Below are positions 1 through 7,586 of a stretch of DNA of 39,160 bases, one piece after another (the first letter of the stretch is position 1; each line of letters begins with the position of its first letter). Location: the NCBI GenBank assembly GCA_036505615.1, contig DASXTB010000065.1, forward strand, positions 1-39,160. Direction: 5' to 3'. The notes below the pieces were generated by a model. The model was not told the DNA's origin. It searched no databases and was given only the letters and a program-made list of their open reading frames with translations. The position numbers and the translations under genes were made by a program. The stretch comes from DASXTB01 sp036505615. GTDB lineage: Bacteria; Acidobacteriota; UBA6911; JACQSX01.

Positions 1-2
1 TT

Positions 3-98
3 CACACTACCAGCGTGTTTGAGAGAATTGTGTGGATGGTGCAGAGGATGGGGCAACTGCTGCAGAATGCCCGCAAATTGGCAGCGGTGAAGGCATAG
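3..98 (+). CDS. C-terminal end of an unidentified gene (partial)
   Basis: Frame 3 is open from the window edge to a TAG at 96-98 and encodes 31 residues, ending in GQLLQNARKLAAVKA. The composition (amphipathic, Leu/Ala/Lys rich) resembles a C-terminal helix. The start lies outside the window, so no family can be named. The other plus-strand frames are less protein-like. It may be a genuine gene end or a chance open stretch. Confidence 0.35.
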   Translation, partial: HTTSVFERIVWMVQRMGQLLQNARKLAAVKA

Positions 99-204
99 CG
101 AAACGAATCAACCGACCCCGATCTTATCCGTGTAATCCGTGGCCGGTTCTTTCAGTTCGTGAATAATCCGAGGTAAGGCCGGGATCATGATTCAAAAAGA
201 ACAG

Positions 205-290
205 GAGCGCCGAAGGTGCGGCACCCGATTTTTGCAATATTTGGCGGAAGACAGGGGATCTCGGGCTCCGGTGTCGCGCCTTCGGCGCTC
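205..290. repeat. REP-like inverted pair downstream of the cupin gene
   Basis: Two arms, 205-225 and 270-290, are reverse complements except for a few positions; both contain GAGCGCCGAAGG. They enclose a loop of about 44 nt. The pair lies just beyond the stop of the minus-strand cupin gene, so it could form a hairpin in that transcript's 3' end. Positions 99-204 otherwise hold only a short 9-bp-period remnant (ATCCGTGTA ATCCGTGGC) and no gene. Confidence 0.6.
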
Positions 291-304
291 TGATTTCTTT
301 TTCC

Positions 305-781
305 CTACTGGGAATCGATCTTCACGACGAAGTAAGTGAACTGCTTTCCCGGCTCCAGCAGAAGCTGATGCGGAATCTTGGCCGGGATGTGGACCACGTC
401 GCCGGCGGAAAGCTTCTTTTGTTCTCCACCGCGGACGGATGGACCGCGTATCTCATGAGGAGCAGTGGTTTTTCCATCGACCACTTCCCCACCCACCACC
501 AAGGTCGCCTGCCCGCTTTGAACGAAGAAGACATCTGCCTGCGTTTCATGCAATTCAGCCTCGCCGTTTCCTTCGCGATGGGCCACCATAAAGGAATGGT
601 TTCCGAATTTTCCAAGCTGTTCGGAAGCGACTTTCTTCTCATTAATCTTTGGCGCCAGAGTTTTGGAGTAACCTTTCAACTGCGACGCCGGCCAGTGAAC
701 CACGCCTGAAGGATCAGAGCCGGCAAGCGAAAAGGCAGCCAGCGCCAGTATTAGCAGCGGTCCAGTATTTTTCTTCATCAT
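305..781 (-). CDS. Exported small cupin-domain protein
   Basis: The 158-residue product begins with a basic N-terminus and hydrophobic stretch (KKNTGPLLILALAAFSLAG), a Sec signal peptide or anchor. The remainder is a single cupin beta-barrel. Motif 1 is around HETQADVFFVQSG and motif 2 around GDVVHIPAKIPHQ. Only one His is present in motif 1, where classical metal cupins have HxH, so the metal site is reduced and the reaction cannot be predicted. The length fits small one-domain cupins. It is transcribed alone. A periplasmic sugar- or acid-binding or isomerase role would fit the neighbourhood but is inference. Confidence 0.8.
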   Translation of the reverse strand: MMKKNTGPLLILALAAFSLAGSDPSGVVHWPASQLKGYSKTLAPKINEKKVASEQLGKFGNHSFMVAHREGNGEAELHETQADVFFVQSGQATLVVGGEVVDGKTTAPHEIRGPSVRGGEQKKLSAGDVVHIPAKIPHQLLLEPGKQFTYFVVKIDSQ

Positions 782-854
782 CGAGCCTCCTTTGCTAATG
801 AGTGGAACACGGTACGTTCAAGCATAGCCCAGTTCGCCGCGACTGCCCGAACCG

Positions 855-2345
855 TCACGCAAGCAGCGCGTCAATGGGCTTGCCCTTTCCGTCTTTAGTG
901 ACGTAGAACGGCCTGCCTTCCGTCACGTAGCTGGTATCTGCTGGAATCCCCAATGCCTTATAGATGGTAGCGTGAACATCAGTGAGGTTGACGGGATTTT
1001 CCACCGGCACCATTGGGTGAGACTTGGCCGTCTTGCCATAGAGCCACCCTTTCCTGAAGCCGCCGCCGAAAAAGAGCATGCAGTTGCCGCTGCTGAAATG
1101 TCCATGAAAACCGTACATCTTTTCGTTCTCGATTACCAGGTCCTCGCCCGTATGTCGTTCGGCGAAACCTTCCGGTTCCTTGCCGGCAGCCGGTTGAGAA
1201 GCAATCGTGCGCCCGAACTCAGTGGTGATCACTACCAGCGTGCGCTCGAGCAAGCCGCGCTGAGCCAGGTCGCGAATGGGCTGCGCTATCGGCCGATCGA
1301 TCTGCTTCTTCATTTCCACCATCCGCGACTTGCCGCTTTCGTGCATGTCGAAACCCTTGAAAGGCCCGTATTGGTATTCAACCTGGATGAAGCGCGCGCC
1401 CGCTTCAACGAGCCGCCGCGCCAGAAGCAGCCCGTGTCCGAAGCGGTTCCCGAAGTAATAGGACTTGTCCTGCACGTAACCCTGCCCAATTTCCGGCTCA
1501 TACGCCTTGATCGTCTCCGGCCTTTCGTCCTTCAGGTAATCAAAAGCTTTCTTGACCGGAGAATCCATCATGGCGCGGGCGTCTTCCATCACTTTCATAT
1601 AGTCGCTGACTTTATTTGCCGTTTGCAGCTCTTTCTCTGCCAGTCCGGTAATTGCTCTCAAGTACTCCTGACGCCGGTCGAGCCGATCCAGTTTCATTTC
1701 ACCGACTGCGTTGAGAGTGGACAGCCCCTTGGCGGGATCAGGAATCATGAAAGGCGCGTAGTTGACGCCGTAAAAACCGGGCCCGGTGTATTCGCTGATG
1801 AACAGCTTTTCTTCGTCACTGGTGTCAATGTCGCGTCCGATGTAGATGTAGGGCGGCACGTTCGGATTGCGGCGGCCCAGCGTGCGGGCCACCGCTGCTC
1901 CGATGCTGGGCACTTTGACACCGGCGGGGAACAGGTAGCCGGTCATCATGTAATACTGAGCCTTCAGATGAATGGCGCCGAACTTGGTCTCGTTGGTGAG
2001 GCTGCGCAGTACCGTTGCTCTGTTCATCGCCGAAGCAATGTTTTCCAGACCCTGGCCGAGGAAGATGCCGTCGGCGGAAGTGGGAATGGACGGGCAGGTG
2101 CCCAAAATGTCACTCCCTTTCATCCCGGGCCGATACGGCGTGTGCTTCTTGGGATCCCAGGTATCTGTCTGCGCGATCCCTCCGGGAAGCCAGATCAAAA
2201 TCATGGCATCGGCTTTGGGGATGAGCTTGGCTGCGGATTTACCGGAGTCAGTTGATTGCATGGCGTGCGCGAAAGGCGATAAGCCCAAGCCCGCCGCGGC
2301 AGTGGCGCCCGCCTGTAGGAACTCACGACGATTGATTTTGCTCAT
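855..2345 (-). CDS. DUF1501 family protein, Tat-exported
   Basis: Start chosen at the ATG at 2345; an upstream in-frame TTG at 2363 would add six residues ahead of the signal. The N-terminus NRREFLQAGATAAAGLGL is a twin-arginine signal followed by a hydrophobic segment, so export in folded form is expected. The body (about 496 residues) is the DUF1501 domain, related to the alkaline phosphatase/sulfatase superfamily, with WLPGGIAQTDTWDPK near the start and a metal-site-like TTEFGRT and HTGEDLV region late. DUF1501 proteins are normally encoded beside PSCyt1/DUF1549/DUF1553 proteins. Here that partner ends 33 bp upstream on the same strand, indicating an operon. The substrate of this pair is unknown in the family. 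Confidence 0.9.
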   Translation of the reverse strand: MSKINRREFLQAGATAAAGLGLSPFAHAMQSTDSGKSAAKLIPKADAMILIWLPGGIAQTDTWDPKKHTPYRPGMKGSDILGTCPSIPTSADGIFLGQGLENIASAMNRATVLRSLTNETKFGAIHLKAQYYMMTGYLFPAGVKVPSIGAAVARTLGRRNPNVPPYIYIGRDIDTSDEEKLFISEYTGPGFYGVNYAPFMIPDPAKGLSTLNAVGEMKLDRLDRRQEYLRAITGLAEKELQTANKVSDYMKVMEDARAMMDSPVKKAFDYLKDERPETIKAYEPEIGQGYVQDKSYYFGNRFGHGLLLARRLVEAGARFIQVEYQYGPFKGFDMHESGKSRMVEMKKQIDRPIAQPIRDLAQRGLLERTLVVITTEFGRTIASQPAAGKEPEGFAERHTGEDLVIENEKMYGFHGHFSSGNCMLFFGGGFRKGWLYGKTAKSHPMVPVENPVNLTDVHATIYKALGIPADTSYVTEGRPFYVTKDGKGKPIDALLA

Positions 2346-2378
2346 GGCTAGGACACGAAGCAAACCTGTATGATTCCG

Positions 2379-5186
2379 CTAACGAATGTACTGAAACTCC
2401 GGGCTTACCAGCAGGGCCCAAAGGACATCGCCCAAAGTCTCCAGCATCGGATCAATGGGAATTCGCACCACCCCTGACTTGTCCCAAAAAACCACGCCGC
2501 CTGCCTGGTCGAATGACCAGCCTGTGATTCCTTCTTCGCTTTTCAGTCCTACTTCGGTCACGGGGACTTCCAGGCGGACCCACTCTCCCTTCTCGGGCAG
2601 CGGGCCCATCCAGTGGCGGCTTGGAGGATCGGGCGATCCCTCTTTTCGATCGCTGTCAGACCAATAGGCGCGATGCTCCCAGTCGCTTTGCTTCCACTGC
2701 ATCATTATTTCGCTGGGAGGATTCTTAGGATCAAGGTAAACATAGGTGAAGAGCTTGTCTCTCCATCCGATCCGCAGCGGAGTGGTGGCTCCTTGAACCA
2801 GGTGCTGGGAGAACTCGTTGTCCCCTCCCTGCGTGTGAGCCCGCGTTCCGCTGAAGACGGGATATTCGGGACGGCCTACCCATTTCCATGAATCACCCCG
2901 CCCACCGCCTTCCGTTTTCGCGCCCGGTGGGAGATTGTCGTCCAGCCACACCTCTTCGACAGGCGCAAGGTTCATTCTTCTTGAGGGGGGAGGCAGGCTG
3001 GATTTCAGAAACCGCAGCCCAGCGCTCAACTCTTCCTGTGAAGCAGGACGGCTCAAGGAAATCAAGTAAAGGGCGTTCAGAACACTCACCAGCCGCACGT
3101 CGTCAAAATTATTGCTTGCTGCTGCCAGAGCCGTCTTTTGCTCTGTTACCGGCGGCGTTTCTGAATAGAAAAAGGAATTGGCACTCGTGCCGTCGTTCAA
3201 GTGCCGCGCAAGTTGGCCCAGAATTGAGCCTCCGTAAACCATCTGGTTGAATTCCTCGCCATTGAGAAGTTCCAGCGCCTGGAGGACGGCCACATCGTCA
3301 GGTCTACCGGTACTGATTTCGTTGCGCGACGCAGGACGTCCCAGCGAGCGAGTTAAGGCAGTAGAGATCTTGTCGAGATAAGTCCGTTTTCTCGGTTCCA
3401 AGATTTGAGTAGTTGCTGTTCGGATGCTGTCAATCAACTGCTCGGCCGTCAGACGCCGAAGAGAAGGAGAGCGATAGTAACGTGGCTCAGCCGGCTTCAC
3501 GACGTCGAAGTGGTCTTCCAACTTCGGATCGTACCGCAGCTGGTAAGTGCGGCTGGTCAGAATCAGACGGATGGTGTGTTTAAGGTCATAGCCGCCGCGC
3601 ATGAAATCATCTGCCAGCCACTCGAGCAGAGCCGGATGGCTGGGCGGACGGTCGAGTCGGAAATCGTCCGCAGGCTCGAAGAGGCCCAGGCCAAAGTAAC
3701 GTTTCCACAGCCGGTTTACGATGGTCTTCGCAAAGCGCGGGTTTGTCGGATCGGTTAGGAGCTGGGCCACGCGGTGGAGACGCGCTTCGACGTTATTCTG
3801 CCGCGCGATGAGCGGGGCATCGGGCAGTTCAAAAGGAAACTTGGCCGGAATAAACTTGCCGCTATTCTTCTCGCATCGGACCAGCTCCAGGTCTGACTTG
3901 GCAAAAAGCCCGGCAAAAGCGAGAAATCGCGCCTGGGGCCATTCCTCATTGAGGAAGTGATTGTGGCAACTGGCGCACTTCATGCCGGTACCGAGAAAGA
4001 CCTGAGCCACATTGGCGGCGCTTTGAAGGGTATCTGTGGGAGTGTCGCTGCGGATGTATGCCACGCTGTAGATTCTGCCGTTGGCGTTGATCTGGCCCGC
4101 CTGTTTGTGGCCGGGCATGGAAGGATCGATTAGCTCAGCGACCATCAGGTCAAATGGCCGGTTATTGGCGAAGCTCTTGAAAATCCAATCCCGGTAGTTG
4201 CCGCGAGTTGGAATGCCGCCCTGAACGCGGGTTGTCTGGCTGCCTAGCGCTTCCTCCCAAAAAGGAGTCCAGTGAGCAGCATAATCTTCCCTGCGCGCCA
4301 GCAGTTCATCAACCAGTTTGGCGCGTTTGTCTGGAGAATTGTCGGAAAGAAATCGCCCGGTCTCCTGCACGGTTGGAATCACGCCGATGACATCAAGATA
4401 AACTCGGCGCAGGAAGGCCCTATCGTCGCAAAGTTCCGGCTGGTGTTCAGCCGCGCTCAAGCCGGCCTCTTTCCACCGGGCCGCAATGAATTGATCGATC
4501 GGATTGAAGGTGACCGTTTCTACTTGAGGCGGTATTGGAGGTTTTGCCAGCATCGCCAGCCGCAAAGAGCGCCGCAGAATCATCAATTGCTCGTTGTCTT
4601 CGCTGAAGAGCGCGGTGTTCAGCAACGATTTCGAATCTCCCGCTCTCCCGCTCCCCCGCTCTCCCGCTCTTGATTTTTCAGGCTCTGCCGCTCCACTGCG
4701 GTGGTCGCGTCCCGCATCGACTATCGGAGAATCGTCGACGGCTCCCGCTTCGATCCACATCCTGAAAAGTGCGATTTCCTCATCACTCAGCGGCGCGCGG
4801 CCCTTGGGCATCTGCGGTTGGCGCCGACCTTCGATGTACTGTACCAGCGGGCTTTCATCCGGCTTGCCCGGAATGATGGCGGAGCCGGCTTTCTTGCCGC
4901 CGCGCAGAAGAGCGGCAAGCGACGTGACTTCAAAATTGCTTTTTCGTTCTTCCGGATCGTGACACTCGAGGCATTTCGTTTCCAGGATGGGGCGGATCTG
5001 TTGCGTGAAGCTGATCTGGGGGACCTTCCGAGCGTTAATTTCGGCAGCCTTATCTTCTGTGGTGCTTTTCTGCGCTGCTTGGTTGCCTCCGCCCAGCAGC
5101 GTTACGAAAATGGCTGTAAGGCTGAGAGCGAGGACCGGCCGACAATGAGAAGTGCTCGGAGAAGGACCCGAAGACAAAAAGTTCAT
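2379..5186 (-). CDS. PSCyt1 / DUF1549 / DUF1553 domain protein
   Basis: A 935-residue exported protein. A hydrophobic signal lies at about residues 15-35. The planctomycete-type cytochrome c domain follows (about 55-145) with the haem motif CLECH and later PQMPKG. DUF1549 spans about 225-450 and contains a second CxxCH motif, CASCHNHF. DUF1553 spans about 480-720 (NRLWKRYFGLGL, HPALLEWLA). The C-terminus ends in DVLWALLVSPEFQYIR, typical for the family. It is the first gene of a two-gene unit with the DUF1501 protein. Between PSCyt1 and DUF1549 lies a low-complexity linker encoded by an 8-bp tandem repeat (4636-4667). The likely role is as a periplasmic electron-transfer or oxidative partner of the DUF1501 protein; the exact reaction is unknown. 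Confidence 0.92.
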   Translation of the reverse strand: MNFLSSGPSPSTSHCRPVLALSLTAIFVTLLGGGNQAAQKSTTEDKAAEINARKVPQISFTQQIRPILETKCLECHDPEERKSNFEVTSLAALLRGGKKAGSAIIPGKPDESPLVQYIEGRRQPQMPKGRAPLSDEEIALFRMWIEAGAVDDSPIVDAGRDHRSGAAEPEKSRAGERGSGRAGDSKSLLNTALFSEDNEQLMILRRSLRLAMLAKPPIPPQVETVTFNPIDQFIAARWKEAGLSAAEHQPELCDDRAFLRRVYLDVIGVIPTVQETGRFLSDNSPDKRAKLVDELLARREDYAAHWTPFWEEALGSQTTRVQGGIPTRGNYRDWIFKSFANNRPFDLMVAELIDPSMPGHKQAGQINANGRIYSVAYIRSDTPTDTLQSAANVAQVFLGTGMKCASCHNHFLNEEWPQARFLAFAGLFAKSDLELVRCEKNSGKFIPAKFPFELPDAPLIARQNNVEARLHRVAQLLTDPTNPRFAKTIVNRLWKRYFGLGLFEPADDFRLDRPPSHPALLEWLADDFMRGGYDLKHTIRLILTSRTYQLRYDPKLEDHFDVVKPAEPRYYRSPSLRRLTAEQLIDSIRTATTQILEPRKRTYLDKISTALTRSLGRPASRNEISTGRPDDVAVLQALELLNGEEFNQMVYGGSILGQLARHLNDGTSANSFFYSETPPVTEQKTALAAASNNFDDVRLVSVLNALYLISLSRPASQEELSAGLRFLKSSLPPPSRRMNLAPVEEVWLDDNLPPGAKTEGGGRGDSWKWVGRPEYPVFSGTRAHTQGGDNEFSQHLVQGATTPLRIGWRDKLFTYVYLDPKNPPSEIMMQWKQSDWEHRAYWSDSDRKEGSPDPPSRHWMGPLPEKGEWVRLEVPVTEVGLKSEEGITGWSFDQAGGVVFWDKSGVVRIPIDPMLETLGDVLWALLVSPEFQYIR
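4636..4667. repeat. 8-bp tandem repeat inside the PSCyt1 gene
   Basis: Four units of TCTCCCGC (one with a T-to-C change) run without interruption. On the coding strand this gives RAGERGSGRAGDS at about residues 174-186, in a linker between two domains. The same 8-mer family forms a long intergenic array at 31681-31773 and lies inside rlmN at 33268-33315. Confidence 0.85.
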
Positions 5187-5259
5187 TTATTTTTACCTAA
5201 CCATTTTATTGTGCCGCCAATGGCAGCCACTTGCAAGCTTCAGGCGGTACCGCTCCCAT

Positions 5260-5409
5260 CCGAGCGCGAGCGTCAGCGAGCGTGGAGGTAAATCTGGCGC
5301 AATTGCATCCGGTGTTTATTGTTCCTACATAGGCTAAAAAGGGACTCTATTTGACACTTCTGAGCTAGCTGTTAAGTTCATCTCCACGCTCGCTCACGCT
5401 CGCGCTCGG
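5260..5409. repeat. 150-bp element with 28-bp terminal inverted repeats
   Basis: Arms 5260-5287 and 5382-5409 match as reverse complements at 27 of 28 positions (CCGAGCGCGAGCGT followed by NAGCGAGCGTGGAG). The interior of about 94 bp carries no ORF. Size and structure resemble a non-autonomous mobile element or a large hairpin repeat. It lies in the 590-bp gap between the divergent PSCyt1 and enolase-superfamily genes. Confidence 0.7.
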
Positions 5410-5470
5410 CAAGCAGGTAGCACTCATTGAAGAGCGCGAAAGTCATCGGGGGAGTTGCATCACCACAATC

Positions 5471-5621
5471 TGTACGGGCGACCCTGTGTGGTCGCCCGCT
5501 GTGGAATCCAGCGGATCTTTTCCTGGCTCCGTTCCGAAGTGCATCCGCGGGAACTGTGCAACTTGTTTGGATAATCCGTCAGATTGTTGCGGCGGGCGGC
5601 CACACAGGGCCGCCCGTACGA
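5471..5621 (+). mobile_element. MITE-like element, copy 1
   Basis: Terminal inverted repeats of about 29 bp (5471-5499 and 5592-5621) begin with TGTACGGGCG or TCGTACGGGCG. Each end is itself a hairpin: GGGCGACC, a CTGTGT loop, then GGTCGCCC. No ORF lies inside. A copy with clear full-length similarity occurs in the opposite orientation at 7282-7431, on the other side of the enolase-superfamily gene. A shortened copy is at 14778-14857. Confidence 0.75.
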
Positions 5622-5777
5622 TCAGATGGATCTTGAAATCGGCCGGTCGGTGAGCCTATTCTTACCCATCTTTTTCACTCCAAGGGACAGACGGAGCTTC
5701 ATTTGAGCATGCCTGGAGATAGTCCGTATCAGCCATGCCTGTACTGTCCTGCTACATGCGCTGCGGGAGGATTTTAA

Positions 5778-7136
5778 ATGAAACCTTCAGTCCAGAAGTT
5801 AATCGGTCGACGATCATTCTTCAAAGGAGTGGCGGCGGGACTGGGCGCGATGAGCTTCCTATCAGAGGCTGACATCGAAGGCGCCGTCCAGAACGTCAAT
5901 CGCAACTCTACACCTTCGCAACTGAAAATCACCGACCTGCGAGTCGCTGTCGTGGCCGAGGCGCCCTTCACATGCCCGATTATTCGCATTGATACCAATC
6001 AGGGGGTTTCAGGGTTCGGCGAGGCGCGCGATGGGGCCAGCAAGACGTACGCGCTGATGCTCAAGAGCCGCATTCTGGGCGAGAACCCGTGCAATATAGA
6101 CAAGATCTTCCGCAAGCTGAAGCAATTTGGCGGGCATGCACGGCAGGGCGGCGGCGTGTCTGCCATAGAAATGGCCTGCTGGGACCTGGCGGGCAAAGCC
6201 TACGGTGTTCCGGTCTACCAGATGCTGGGCGGAAAGTTTCGAGACAAAATCCGTCTCTACGCTGATACGACTGAATCCCGTGACGGCACCGAGTCGGGAA
6301 GACGCCTGAAGGGGCGCATGGAGAAGGGATTCACCTGGCTTAAAGTGGATTTCGGAATCGATCTGCTGGAGGGGACTCCGGGAACGCTCTCAAGGCCGCT
6401 GGGATACGACACGTCCAATCGCGGCAACGTGATGCACCCTTTCACCGGCATCGAAATCACCGATAAAGGAATCGCGCTGCTGTCCGAATACGTGGGAAAA
6501 ATCCGTGAAGTAATCGGAATCGACATTCCCTTATCCTCAGATCACTACGGCCATATCGGCGTAAACAGTTGCATCCGATTGGCTCGAGCGATGCAGAAAC
6601 ACCAACTCGCCTGGATGGAAGACATGGTGCCCTGGCAGTTGACTGGCCTTTTAAAGCAGATCCACGACGCGGTGGATATTCCCATTCTTACCGGTGAAGA
6701 CATTTACCTTAAGGAAGAGTTTGCCAGGCTAGTCAACGAGAAGGCGGTCGATATCATTCATCCGGATCTTGCTACTGCGGGAGGGATTCTGGAAACCAAG
6801 AAGATCGGCGACCTGGCGATGGAGGGCGGGGTCCCGATGGCGATGCACTTTGCGGGCACTCCGGTTTCCTTTATGGCCAACGTACACTGCGCAGCCGCGA
6901 CGGAAAATTTTCTGGTCCTGGAACATCACTCGGTAGATGTCCCTTGGTGGGAGGATATTGTCACGGGAATTCCAAAGCCTATTTTCCAGAAAGGATTCGC
7001 AGTTGTGCCCGATCTTCCCGGCCTGGGTGTGGAGCTGAACCAAGAAGTAATCAAGCAACATTTAAGAGAACCCGGCTTTTTTGAGCCCACAACGGAATGG
7101 GACAAAGAACGGTCGCATGACCGGCTGTGGAGTTGA
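5778..7136 (+). CDS. Mandelate racemase/muconate lactonizing enzyme family protein, Tat-exported
   Basis: The 452-residue product starts with a twin-arginine signal (GRRSFFKGVAAGLGAMSF, residues 10-27). The enolase-superfamily N-terminal cap spans about 50-155 and the TIM barrel about 160-430. Expected catalytic positions are visible: K189 in KVD, metal ligands D255, E281 (WMED) and E307 (GED), D330 in HPD, and H357 in MHFAG. This pattern fits the mandelate racemase subgroup, mostly acid-sugar dehydratases and racemases. A strong ribosome site (GGGAGGA at about 5763) lies 8 nt before the ATG. The gene is flanked by inverted copies of a MITE-like element. Substrate unknown; a sugar acid is likely. 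Export is unusual for this normally cytoplasmic superfamily. Confidence 0.9.
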   Translation: MKPSVQKLIGRRSFFKGVAAGLGAMSFLSEADIEGAVQNVNRNSTPSQLKITDLRVAVVAEAPFTCPIIRIDTNQGVSGFGEARDGASKTYALMLKSRILGENPCNIDKIFRKLKQFGGHARQGGGVSAIEMACWDLAGKAYGVPVYQMLGGKFRDKIRLYADTTESRDGTESGRRLKGRMEKGFTWLKVDFGIDLLEGTPGTLSRPLGYDTSNRGNVMHPFTGIEITDKGIALLSEYVGKIREVIGIDIPLSSDHYGHIGVNSCIRLARAMQKHQLAWMEDMVPWQLTGLLKQIHDAVDIPILTGEDIYLKEEFARLVNEKAVDIIHPDLATAGGILETKKIGDLAMEGGVPMAMHFAGTPVSFMANVHCAAATENFLVLEHHSVDVPWWEDIVTGIPKPIFQKGFAVVPDLPGLGVELNQEVIKQHLREPGFFEPTTEWDKERSHDRLWS

Positions 7137-7143
7137 GGAGTAG

Positions 7144-7171
7144 TCCGTTGTCTGTTGTCAGTGGTCCGTGA
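7144..7171. repeat. 7-bp tandem repeat, four units
   Basis: Units TCCGTTG, TCTGTTG, TCAGTGG and TCCGTGA follow directly after the enolase-superfamily stop codon. The reverse-complement family appears at 7515-7570, so the two arrays could pair around the MITE-like copy between them. Confidence 0.8.
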
Positions 7172-7281
7172 ACCGACAGTGATTTAGAAAGATTTCAGCG
7201 AATCTCGTTAAATTTTGCGCGCCCTGAGAGGCTCTGAGAAAATACTGAGTCGCGCGAGCAAGAATCTGTGAAAAAATCCGA

Positions 7282-7431
7282 TCGTACGGGCGGCCCTATG
7301 TGGCCGCCCGCCGCAACAGCTGACGGAATTAGCCGAACCAAATTACACAGTTACCGCGGATGCACTTCGGAAGGGAGCCAAGAAAATCCGCTGGATTCTG
7401 CAGCGGGCGACCACACAGGGTCGCCCGTACA
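7282..7431 (-). mobile_element. MITE-like element, copy 2 (inverted)
   Basis: Terminal inverted repeats lie at 7282-7311 and 7403-7431. The interior aligns along its whole length with the reverse complement of copy 1, including CCGCGGATGCACTTCGGAA. Similarity to copy 3 continues beyond the right end (AATTGATT a few bases outside), so the true element may be slightly longer. No coding capacity. Confidence 0.75.
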
Positions 7432-7514
7432 GAGTGAATCAATTTTTTCTCAACTCCCTGAGAAGCTACGAAAGAATCAGAACCGCGCCCGAGAGGGCGC
7501 GCGCGGAAATCAAA

Positions 7515-7570
7515 CAACGGACCACAGACCAGCGACCACAAACAACAGACCACGGACCACGGACAATGGG
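7515..7570. repeat. Eight 7-bp units directly before the TonB receptor ribosome site
   Basis: Eight consecutive heptamers (CAACGGA, CCACAGA, CCAGCGA, CCACAAA, CAACAGA, CCACGGA, CCACGGA, CAATGGG) end 6 nt before the AAGGAGA of the downstream gene. They would sit in the 5' leader of that mRNA if it is transcribed from upstream. Apart from this, the MITE copy and the first array, the gap 7137-7586 holds no gene. Confidence 0.85.
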
Positions 7571-7586
7571 CCAATAAGGAGACGCC

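Noticed and set aside
972..2255. 427-residue plus-strand open frame opposite the DUF1501 gene
   Set aside because: It is the antisense shadow of a well-supported gene, has no ribosome site and no recognisable domain. The same applies to 7776-9092 (minus) and 18022-19071 (plus).
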